Positions 1-7,570 of a stretch of DNA of 26,194 bases are shown in pieces (the stretch's first letter is position 1; each line of letters begins with the position of its first letter). The stretch is from the NCBI GenBank assembly GCA_043758125.1, contig JAYVOC010000141.1:1-26194 (forward strand), read 5' to 3'. The position numbers and the translations under genes were made by a program. Source of the stretch: JANXSD01 sp043758125. GTDB taxonomy: Bacteria > Bacteroidota > Bacteroidia > AKYH767-A > OLB10. The notes under the pieces were generated by a model. That model did no database searches and was not told the DNA's origin. It worked only from the letters and a program-made list of their open reading frames with translations.

Positions 1-696
1 GGTAATCAGCCAAAGCAGCAGTTAATGCCGTGGTATTATTTTCCAGTGATGACACCCGATTCCAAACACCCTATCGTTAATAATTTGAATGCGATTAAGG
101 GAGAATTTGTCAGCAGCATTGATACTATTTCTTCAGGTAATATTCAACATGCCGTATTGTTAACGACTTCTCGTTATTGCAAAGATTTACCTGCTCCTGT
201 GAGAGTAAGTTTAGGGATAATGCAATACAAGCCCGAGCCTAAGATGTTTCCTCAGCGTTATATTCCTACTGCGGTTTTGATGGAAGGATCGTTTACTTCG
301 TTATATAAAAATCGTATCCCTCTAGCCATTGTTGAGAATAAAGAAATTGCTTTTGCTGATTCAAGTAAGAAAACCAAAATGGTGGTGATAAGTGATGGTG
401 ATATTATCCGAAATGATACGCGTGAAGGTAAACCTGTACCATTAGGATTAGATCGTTATTCGCGAACTACCTATGGAAATAAAACATTTATCCAAAATAT
501 CGTTGATTATTTTTGTGACGGGACTGGTCTAATGTCAGTGCGTGATAAGGAGTATAAATTACGTATGATCGATCCCGCAATCATTGAACAAAGTGCAACG
601 AAATTAAAAGTGATCAATGCATCATTACCTGTAGTGTTGATATTGTTATTTGGCATGTTGAAATTTTATTTGCGCCGCCGCCGCTATACATCTTAA
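1..696 (+). CDS. gldG: GldG, gliding-associated ABC transporter substrate-binding component (3' part only)
   Basis: The reading frame is open from base 1, so the gene begins upstream; an internal ATG at 25 is not the true start. The visible 231 residues match the C-terminal part of GldG as I know it: a PWYY segment near the beginning, a 'VISDGDIIRND' stretch, 'PLGLDRYS', 'TYGNKTF' followed by 'VDYFCDGTGL', and 'LRMIDP'. A hydrophobic segment (LPVVLILLFGML) and a short Arg-rich tail end the protein, which fits a single C-terminal membrane anchor. In gliding Bacteroidota GldG works with GldA and GldF as an ABC-type complex needed for gliding in some species; its exact substrate is not settled. 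The next gene starts 25 bases later, so the two are probably cotranscribed. The family call is firm; whether this organism glides cannot be told from this segment. Confidence 0.85.
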   Translation, partial: GNQPKQQLMPWYYFPVMTPDSKHPIVNNLNAIKGEFVSSIDTISSGNIQHAVLLTTSRYCKDLPAPVRVSLGIMQYKPEPKMFPQRYIPTAVLMEGSFTSLYKNRIPLAIVENKEIAFADSSKKTKMVVISDGDIIRNDTREGKPVPLGLDRYSRTTYGNKTFIQNIVDYFCDGTGLMSVRDKEYKLRMIDPAIIEQSATKLKVINASLPVVLILLFGMLKFYLRRRRYTS

Positions 697-721
697 ATGT
701 TGTTGAAATTGTAATTTAATT

Positions 722-1771
722 ATGAAAAAGAATTCTCGCATATTTCTAATTTTTTTGATTCTTGCTTCTGTTGCTGGATGGTTAATTTATAAAAGCACTT
801 CAAATACCATTAAACCTGAATTACGTGATTTTGTGGTTGCAGATACCGCAGCAGTTGATAAAATTTTCTTAGCTGATAAGCAAGGAAATACTGCACTCTT
901 GGAACGTAATCTTGGTGGTTATTGGACTGTTAATGGTAAGTATGTTGCACGTAGTTCAGGAATCAATACACTTCTTTTCACTATGAAGGCATTGGAAGTA
1001 AGAAGTCCTGTTGGAAAAAATTTGTACAACAATACCATGAAGTTGATGGCATCAAGTTCGGTGAAAACAGAAATCTATCAGCATGGTAAATTGGTTAAAA
1101 CATATTATGTAGGACATCCTACCATGGATAACCAAGGAACATTTATGTATTTAGAAGGATCAAGCGTTCCATTCATTATGCAAATACCAGGGTTTGTTGG
1201 ATATTTATCGACAAGGTATTTTGCCAGTGAAAAAGAATGGAGAGAACATGCTGTTTTTCGTTTTAATCCAAGAAGCATTACTGATATTAAGATCGAAAAT
1301 TTTGTTAGTCCACTACGTTCTTTCGAACTTAAATTGAATCCCGATTCTACTTATTCGATTACTATGTTAAAGGGAAATAAGCCAGTTACTCCAATCGATC
1401 CGGCGAAGTTGAAAAAATATTTACTTTTTTACGGCAGTACAAATTATGAGCGCGAAGACAATCACCTCACTAAGGCTCAACACGATTCTTTATCGGTTCG
1501 TGGTCCCTTTGCTCGAATTGCAGTTTGCGATTCTAAAGGTAAAAATGCTAAAGTTGACTTGTATAGAATGCCTGTAAATCAGTACACTAAGATGCCTCTT
1601 GATGCTGAATCAGGCAAGCCTTTTCCTTATGATATGGATAAATTTACGATTCAAATTGTTGGCGATACTTCTTGGTATATTTGTCAATATTTTCATTTTG
1701 ATAATATTTTGAAGGATCCTCAAAATTTTTATCCTGGAAAGGATAAAACTGCTTCTCAAAAACGAGACTAA
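722..1771 (+). CDS. DUF4340 family membrane-anchored protein
   Basis: A 349-residue protein with an N-terminal hydrophobic segment (about residues 6-23, preceded by KKNSR), which reads as an uncleaved signal anchor with the rest outside the cytoplasm. The body resembles DUF4340 proteins found beside gldG: 'IKPELRDF' directly after the anchor, 'IFLADKQGN', 'YWTVNGKY', 'YYVGHPT', 'MQIPGF' and 'STRYFASEKEWR'. No catalytic motif is visible and no reaction is known for the family. It lies 25 bases after gldG and before dnaN, an order I recognise from other Bacteroidota, so a role with the GldF/GldG transporter is the natural inference. The ATG at 722 is chosen because it gives the anchor a short positively charged N terminus. 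Confidence 0.8.
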   Translation: MKKNSRIFLIFLILASVAGWLIYKSTSNTIKPELRDFVVADTAAVDKIFLADKQGNTALLERNLGGYWTVNGKYVARSSGINTLLFTMKALEVRSPVGKNLYNNTMKLMASSSVKTEIYQHGKLVKTYYVGHPTMDNQGTFMYLEGSSVPFIMQIPGFVGYLSTRYFASEKEWREHAVFRFNPRSITDIKIENFVSPLRSFELKLNPDSTYSITMLKGNKPVTPIDPAKLKKYLLFYGSTNYEREDNHLTKAQHDSLSVRGPFARIAVCDSKGKNAKVDLYRMPVNQYTKMPLDAESGKPFPYDMDKFTIQIVGDTSWYICQYFHFDNILKDPQNFYPGKDKTASQKRD

Positions 1772-1786
1772 ATAGACCTTGTTACT

Positions 1787-1794
1787 TATATTTG
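1787..1794 (+). promoter_or_regulatory. Possible -7 promoter box upstream of dnaN
   Basis: TATATTTG matches the Bacteroidota -7 consensus TAnnTTTG, 125 bases before the dnaN start. No TTG lies at the expected distance upstream, so this is a weak candidate. In AT-rich DNA such a match arises easily by chance. Confidence 0.2.
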
Positions 1795-1919
1795 TTGCCA
1801 GTTAATGTTTGGTTGAGTACTAGGCTAATGAAAATTGTTTACAACATTTTTTAGATTGGCTTAGGAATTAAAAAGTAAAGACTGAACTTTGAACTATTCT
1901 ATATTGATCCAATACACTT

Positions 1920-3041
1920 ATGAAATTTGTCGTTTCTTCAGTAACTCTCTTAAAGCAATTGCAATCGATCAGCGGTGCATTGCAATCGAGCACAGCATTA
2001 CCAATCCTTGAAAATTTTCTCTTTGAACTTAGTCCTGGTTCATTGAAGGCATCAGCATCTGATTTAGAAACTACCATGAGCACTTCGCTTGATGTGGATT
2101 GTAAAGAAACTGGAAAGGTAGCTGTACCAGCCAAAATTTTATTGGAAACTTTAAAAACGTTTAGCGAGCAACCGCTTACTTTTAAAGTGAACAATGATAT
2201 TACACAAGTCGAGATTAGTTCAGAAGCTGGTAAGTACAAGCTCACATGCGTAAATGGTGAGGAGTTTCCAAAGCTTCCTACTATCGATAAACCGAATACG
2301 ATTGAAATGCCCAGCGATGTATTAGCGGAAGCAATTAACCGTACTTTATTTGCTACAGGTAATGACGAACTTCGTCCAGTAATGACGGGTGTTTATTGCC
2401 AGTTTGGTAAAGAGGGTTCTATTTTCGTTGCAACGGATGCACATCGCTTAGTGAGATATCGTCGTACTGATATTCGTTCAGCAAAAGAAACATCATTTAT
2501 CCTTCCAAAGAAACCATTAGGATTATTAAAATCGAATCTTCCAAATACTAATACGCAAGTTAAAATTGATTACAACGAAGCGAATGCATTCTTTAGCTTT
2601 GATAATGTAAATTTAATTTGTCGCTTAATCGATGGCCGTTATCCTAATTACGAAGCTGTAATTCCTTTAGATAATCCAAATCGTTTGACAATCGATCGTG
2701 TATCCTTTTTTAATGCAATACGTCGTGTTTCCATTTTCTCAAACAAAACTACTCATCAAGTAAAGTTTCGTATTGCTGGTAGTCAAGTTGATATTTCAGC
2801 AGAAGATGTTGACTTTGGAAATGATGCCAATGAGCGCCTTGCTTGTAGCTATGATGGTAAAGATTTAGAAATTGCTTTCAATGCCAGATTCATTTCTGAT
2901 ATGCTCAATAATTTAACCACTGAACACATTGTGATGGAACTTTCGTTGCCTAATCGCGCTGGATTATTATCACCACCAAAAGAGGAGTCGGATGCAAATG
3001 AGGATTTGTTGATGTTAGTGATGCCAGTGATGATGAATTAA
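1920..3041 (+). CDS. dnaN: DNA polymerase III sliding clamp (beta subunit)
   Basis: This 373-residue protein has the usual length of the bacterial beta clamp. The clamp is a ring-shaped dimer that tethers DNA polymerase III to DNA. Recognisable features are the N terminus MKFVVSS followed by an LQSISGAL segment, 'LPILENFLFEL', 'VPAKILLETLKT', the central 'RPVMTGVYCQF' with 'VATDAHRLVRYR', 'CRLIDGRYPNYEAVIP' in the second-to-third domain region, and the C-terminal 'LMLVMPVMMN', which corresponds to the 'MPM' end common in the family. It is separated from the DUF4340 gene by 148 bases, so it may have its own promoter. A strong terminator follows 155 bases after its stop. Identification is secure. 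Confidence 0.97.
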   Translation: MKFVVSSVTLLKQLQSISGALQSSTALPILENFLFELSPGSLKASASDLETTMSTSLDVDCKETGKVAVPAKILLETLKTFSEQPLTFKVNNDITQVEISSEAGKYKLTCVNGEEFPKLPTIDKPNTIEMPSDVLAEAINRTLFATGNDELRPVMTGVYCQFGKEGSIFVATDAHRLVRYRRTDIRSAKETSFILPKKPLGLLKSNLPNTNTQVKIDYNEANAFFSFDNVNLICRLIDGRYPNYEAVIPLDNPNRLTIDRVSFFNAIRRVSIFSNKTTHQVKFRIAGSQVDISAEDVDFGNDANERLACSYDGKDLEIAFNARFISDMLNNLTTEHIVMELSLPNRAGLLSPPKEESDANEDLLMLVMPVMMN

Positions 3042-3196
3042 GAAATTCAGAATTTTGATCCGATAGCTTTTGGATTCCGCAATCCACTTTTCATAAAGTG
3101 ATTAAGTGTTTTATCTCCAAGCATTTATTTTTAGTTAAAGATAAAAGATGGAGTTAAAGTTTAATTGCAATGTGAAATACAGAAAAATATTTTAAC

Positions 3197-3241
3197 AAAA
3201 AAAGGGGCTGATAAAACTTAATTTTATCAGCCCCTTTTTTT
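3197..3241 (+). terminator. Intrinsic terminator after dnaN
   Basis: Perfect inverted repeat of 20 bp (3197-3216 with 3222-3241) and a 5-base loop. The core is GGGGCTGATAAAA and its complement, flanked by A7 on the left and T7 on the right, with a further T-run at 3244-3250. The symmetrical A and T runs would let it act in both directions, but the genes on both sides point the same way, so it mainly ends the dnaN transcript. Confidence 0.93.
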
Positions 3242-3296
3242 GCTTTTTTTTAACAATAACTTTTAAAATTGCCCAAATTTTAGTCAGTGTAAAAAG

Positions 3297-3327
3297 TTGC
3301 ATAGTTGATTATTTTATTATATATTTG
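3297..3327 (+). promoter_or_regulatory. Promoter of the large surface-protein gene
   Basis: TTG at 3297-3299, 20 bases, then TATATTTG at 3320-3327, a full match to the Bacteroidota -7 box TAnnTTTG. The ATG at 3349 follows 21 bases later. Because the -7 box covers the TTG codon at 3325, that codon is unlikely to be the translation start. Confidence 0.6.
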
Positions 3328-3348
3328 AAAATCAACAAAAAATTTTAT

Positions 3349-6300
3349 ATGTTTAAATTTAAATTTCGATTATTAATTGTTTCCCTTTTATTTTTATTCG
3401 TCAATCAGATTGCATCTGCGCAATGTCCGGGTGTTTGCTCTCCTAACCTTTACGAAGAATTTAATTATCCTGCAAACACTTCTATCTTCAATGCAATAGG
3501 TGGTAGTGGTTGGTTGGGTGGATGGGATGTGCAAAACACTGCTACAACAGTACCTGGTTACAGTACTTTGAGCGGCAGCCTTTCATCAGGAACTATCAAA
3601 GCTTTTAACAATAAACTTTCGGGCGGCATTTCATTTAATACTATTGGCAGGTTTATCAATACAAGTAATAGTGTAGGATCACCTTTTGTTGGTCTTATTG
3701 ATTCCGCAAATTTGGTGGGAGCACATGGTACGACTTTATATTTTGCAGTATTGATAAAAAAAAAGGGCAACAATCAACAGAACGTAAAAGTTACTTTGCA
3801 TAAAGGTAACACTGCATGGGCTGCGAGTACAAGCGGAAGTTTTGGTTTTGGATATTTCGGTTTAAGTTCAGAAACAAGTGGCACTAAGTTTTGGAGTTTG
3901 CAATTGGAAAGTGCAATTACTAAATCTTCGGTACAGATTAAATTTGACACGACAGCACTTATCGTTCTTAAAATGGAGTTTCTAACTAACAGCACCAAAT
4001 TCTCGCTGTTTGTAAATCCTGCAACAATAGGTTCGGGTGGCGAACCTACAACACCAACACTCACACAAACCATTAGCAAAGTGATGGACTTTAAATCAAT
4101 GGCTATTCGTTTAGGAGATGCCGCAGCACAAGGTGAGATTGATGAACTACGAATGTCAACTACTTATCCGTGTGCTACGCCTGATGCATCTACTGCTTAC
4201 AACTTATTACCGATTGCAAATTTTACATCGAATGTTACCAGCGGAACACTTCCATTTACTGCAAGTTTTAATGGTACCTTATCGGCTGACCCAGATGGTA
4301 CGATTTCAAATTATAACTGGAGTTTTAGCGATGGAGGAACAGCAACAGGCGTAGCTACAAATTACCATTTCAACAATCAAGGTGCAATAGTTGCGACACT
4401 TACTGTTAAAGATAATTGCGGTTCGACCAATGCCCTTTCCACAACTATTTCTGTAAATAATCCGAACGGCTATTTTAGTTGTTTCTCAACACCACAGTTG
4501 AGCAAGTTTGGAGCGTGTGATAGTGTTTCGGGTGGGGGAGAAATTATTATTTCAGGAGGCACAAGCTATTCATTAAAAAACATCAAAACAGGCAACATCA
4601 TAAATCAGGTGTTAGGTACTTTTTCTAATTTGAATGCCGGATATTACAACCTTTCAGCTATAGGAGCTTTTGGGTGTAAAGACACTTTTAATTTGCAGGT
4701 TCCCATTAGTCACGAATGTGCAGGACAAGCACGTGGTACCCTTATGAAGATGGGAATTAATGTAGAAGAGTTGGATTATTTCAGTCAGTGTGCATCGTTT
4801 AAAGACTACATGAAATCATCACAAAATTTTTTTAGTGCAAGAACAAATGGCAGTGGTAGTTTTGATTCAGGAGTAATGAATGAAATACCTGTTGATGTCG
4901 ATGGTTATCCATTGCAAGTTCCAGTTTCTACAAGTGATGGTTTGCAAAAAGTACGAAAGATAATTTCGAGTAAAATCACTCACATGCCTTTGGATACTAA
5001 TTATGTTTTGTTGTATGATGGTAGCGGTTCGATTATAATGGGTGGTGGTGCTACTACAAAAAGCAGCTCACCTGGAATAATGGTAGTAAAAGTTACTGGA
5101 ATAACCAATGTATGGATTGATATTACTTCTTCTTCGATTACAAATCATGTTAGGAATATTCGGTTTATGCGTGCAGCCGATACTGCCTCCTATCAAACTG
5201 AACCTTTTGATGATCGGTTTTTAAATATCCTATGCAATTTTAGTTGTATAAGAACAATGGACTGGACTTGTACAAATAACAACACCAATACCACATGGAC
5301 AAACCGAACACTTCCTACATTTCATTCACAATCGCAATTGGCAACCGGAAAAAAAGGTGTTGCTTATGAACATCTTTGTCAATTGGCTAATATTACAGGT
5401 AAAGATATTTGGGTAAACGTACCGCATTTGGCAGATGATAATTACATCACCGAAATGGCAAACTTATTTAAAACAAATTTGAATCCGGGCATAAAAGTTT
5501 TTTTAGAATTTAGTAATGAAGTATGGAATTCGAGTTTTGGTCAATCAACATCGGTAAATAATGCAGGACCTCAAAATATTTCAACAGGTCGTAGGTATGC
5601 GCTACGGTGTGCACATGTATTTACCATCTGGAAACAACAATGGGGCAATGATGCTACAAGGGTAATCAGAGTGTTAGGAACTCAAGCAGCAAGTAACAGT
5701 ACATCGCAAAATGAAATGGCTGAATTGCAATCCAATTTCGATGTGTTATCACCTGCATTATATTTTAATTATACTAATGATGCAACATGTTATTCAAGCC
5801 TTAAAGCTGCAGGCTCTGCCGCTACTGCGCACGATGTGTTGAACTGTGCAAAGAATGATTTCTTTAATCATGCTTCCAGTTTTTTGCAAAACAGTAAGGA
5901 TGCATGGATGTATGGAAAAGGAGTAGTGTATTATGAATGGGGACAAGGCATGACCTCAGGTAAATTAGAAGCTTTCCAAGACTCTAATTATGCATCTCAA
6001 ATTTCGGTTGAGATGGGGCAATTCTATCAACAAGTTATTGATTCTATGAAACGATGGAATACCGACCAAATAAATCCTTACTCACTCACTGGAAACAGAC
6101 AATCAGTATTTGGTTCGTGGGGTCATTTAGAATACATTAATCAGAATATTATTACAGAACCCGCACCAAAGTTTAGTGCCCTTCTTGCTAATATAAATCC
6201 AGCCGTTCAAGGCACTTGCTTTTATCCTGGTGTGCCCATTTCTGCTTCGTCAGCTGCTAATGGAAGCATCAACCCCTCCGGTACAGTATTGGCAACTGTA

Positions 6301-7350
6301 AATGGCAATCAAACATTTGCGATAACACCTAACGCTGGTTTTTGTATTCAAAATGTTTTAGTAGATGGAAATAATGTTGGAGCCGTTTCTTCCTTTACAT
6401 TTACAAATATTACTGCAACACACACCATCAGCGTAACTTATACAATTGCTGTTATACCCTCCATAATTATTTCCACTGCTGCAACAACCATTTGCAGAAA
6501 CAGCAATACAATTTTTAATGCGATTGGAACAAATACAGGTTCTTCACCAACGTTTCAATGGAAAAAAAATAACATTTTAGTTGGAACAGGAAGTTCATTT
6601 ACGTTTGCCCCAAATACTCTCTCAAATAGCGATACAGTTAAATGTATTTTAACAGCAAACAATGTTTGTCAAACTTCAGCGACAGCAAATAGCAATTCAA
6701 TTATTTTAACGGTAAATCAATCGTTAAGTGCACCAGTTGCAATCACTACTATTAGTAAAACAGCAAGCTCAATAAATTTATCGTGGTCAACAATTGCAGG
6801 TGCGGCAAGCTATCAATTAGATGTTGCTAATGATTCAAATTTTACGTCATTACTAATTGGTTATTCAAATTTAAGTGTAGCAGCAACTTCGCAAAGTATT
6901 TCTGGATTAACACCGAGTACTATTTATTTTGTACGAATAAGAAGTGTGAGTACATCAGGATGTATTTCAATTAATTCATCCACATACAACGATACAACGC
7001 CAGCAAACGTGGCAACACTTACTATCACAGTTTTTATTCAAGGATTATATTCTGGAGGTAGAACAATGACTCCTGCACTTTTTAATGCCAATGGTTCTTC
7101 TCCTAATAACATTGCTGATAGTATTTTGGTTGAACTGCACTCAAACACTTCTCCATTCGATTTAGTTTATTCAAAAAATGGAATGTTAGGCACTAATGGC
7201 AATGCTTCATTTATCTTTCCTGTTGCCGCAATTGGAAATTCATATTACATCATATTAAAAAATCGAAATGCCATGGAAACTTGGAGTGCATTACCTGTTG
7301 TAATTTCTTCAAATACTTTTTATGATTTTAGTTCGACAGTTACACATTAA
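3349..7350 (+). CDS. Large secreted multidomain protein with glycosidase-like TIM-barrel core
   Basis: The protein has 1333 residues from the ATG at 3349; the longer frame from TTG 3325 would start inside the -7 promoter box. A signal peptide covers about residues 1-24, ending ASA-Q. In order I read: a jelly-roll/LamG-like region (about 25-280, ending 'GEIDELRMS'), a PKD domain (about 285-370), a Cys-bearing linker, a putative clan-A type glycoside hydrolase region (about 460-960), an InlB-like repeat (about 960-1035), an Ig-like module (about 1040-1120), an FN3 module (about 1125-1220) and a C-terminal module (about 1223-1333) common in Bacteroidota exoproteins. Candidate acid/base and nucleophile are E724 (in FSNEVWN) and E863 (in YYEWGQG). 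The substrate is unknown, presumably a polysaccharide. The protein ends straight after the last module, with no T9SS sorting domain or dockerin-like tail. The gene stands alone between dnaN and the spoT operon and looks accessory. Domain calls are by eye; the glycosidase call is moderate. Confidence 0.7.
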   Translation: MFKFKFRLLIVSLLFLFVNQIASAQCPGVCSPNLYEEFNYPANTSIFNAIGGSGWLGGWDVQNTATTVPGYSTLSGSLSSGTIKAFNNKLSGGISFNTIGRFINTSNSVGSPFVGLIDSANLVGAHGTTLYFAVLIKKKGNNQQNVKVTLHKGNTAWAASTSGSFGFGYFGLSSETSGTKFWSLQLESAITKSSVQIKFDTTALIVLKMEFLTNSTKFSLFVNPATIGSGGEPTTPTLTQTISKVMDFKSMAIRLGDAAAQGEIDELRMSTTYPCATPDASTAYNLLPIANFTSNVTSGTLPFTASFNGTLSADPDGTISNYNWSFSDGGTATGVATNYHFNNQGAIVATLTVKDNCGSTNALSTTISVNNPNGYFSCFSTPQLSKFGACDSVSGGGEIIISGGTSYSLKNIKTGNIINQVLGTFSNLNAGYYNLSAIGAFGCKDTFNLQVPISHECAGQARGTLMKMGINVEELDYFSQCASFKDYMKSSQNFFSARTNGSGSFDSGVMNEIPVDVDGYPLQVPVSTSDGLQKVRKIISSKITHMPLDTNYVLLYDGSGSIIMGGGATTKSSSPGIMVVKVTGITNVWIDITSSSITNHVRNIRFMRAADTASYQTEPFDDRFLNILCNFSCIRTMDWTCTNNNTNTTWTNRTLPTFHSQSQLATGKKGVAYEHLCQLANITGKDIWVNVPHLADDNYITEMANLFKTNLNPGIKVFLEFSNEVWNSSFGQSTSVNNAGPQNISTGRRYALRCAHVFTIWKQQWGNDATRVIRVLGTQAASNSTSQNEMAELQSNFDVLSPALYFNYTNDATCYSSLKAAGSAATAHDVLNCAKNDFFNHASSFLQNSKDAWMYGKGVVYYEWGQGMTSGKLEAFQDSNYASQISVEMGQFYQQVIDSMKRWNTDQINPYSLTGNRQSVFGSWGHLEYINQNIITEPAPKFSALLANINPAVQGTCFYPGVPISASSAANGSINPSGTVLATVNGNQTFAITPNAGFCIQNVLVDGNNVGAVSSFTFTNITATHTISVTYTIAVIPSIIISTAATTICRNSNTIFNAIGTNTGSSPTFQWKKNNILVGTGSSFTFAPNTLSNSDTVKCILTANNVCQTSATANSNSIILTVNQSLSAPVAITTISKTASSINLSWSTIAGAASYQLDVANDSNFTSLLIGYSNLSVAATSQSISGLTPSTIYFVRIRSVSTSGCISINSSTYNDTTPANVATLTITVFIQGLYSGGRTMTPALFNANGSSPNNIADSILVELHSNTSPFDLVYSKNGMLGTNGNASFIFPVAAIGNSYYIILKNRNAMETWSALPVVISSNTFYDFSSTVTH

Positions 7351-7552
7351 AAAATAAGTAATGTAAAAAGTTTCCAAATTCAACTACAATCCTTTCGTAA
7401 TGTTTAATTTAGATAAGTCAACAAAGATTTAAGTTAACAGTTAATTAAATTGAAGAATTCATTCTCTATTTTAACACTTTTGTTAATTAGTTAAAGATGG
7501 AGTCTTTATTATAAATTGAAAGATTACGTTTCAATTAGCACATTCATTTTTG

Positions 7553-7560
7553 TAACTTTG
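7553..7560 (+). promoter_or_regulatory. -7 box upstream of the relA/spoT operon
   Basis: TAACTTTG is a full match to TAnnTTTG, ending 10 bases before the ATG at 7571. No clear TTG lies 17-21 bases upstream. If real, the 5' untranslated leader would be very short or absent. Confidence 0.4.
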
Positions 7561-7570
7561 TAATTATACT

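Larger units (their letters stand above)
3042..3348 (+). other. Intergenic region dnaN to surface glycosidase-like gene
   Basis: About 307 bases without a gene. It holds two small overlapping stem-loops (6-bp arms at 3071-3076/3081-3086 and 3085-3090/3095-3100), the intrinsic terminator at 3197-3241, and the promoter at 3297-3327. I see no conserved RNA gene or small ORF with support. Confidence 0.6.

Noticed and set aside
1868..2245. Open frame on the minus strand over dnaN
   Set aside because: It lies antisense to the well-supported dnaN gene, and its protein has no recognisable motif; it is a shadow.
3325..3348. TTG start giving an 8-residue longer surface protein
   Set aside because: The TTG overlaps the -7 promoter box, and the ATG at 3349 yields a clean signal peptide.
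3558..4354. Three further open frames within the surface-protein gene
   Set aside because: They overlap the long coherent frame 3349-7350, whose domains are recognisable.
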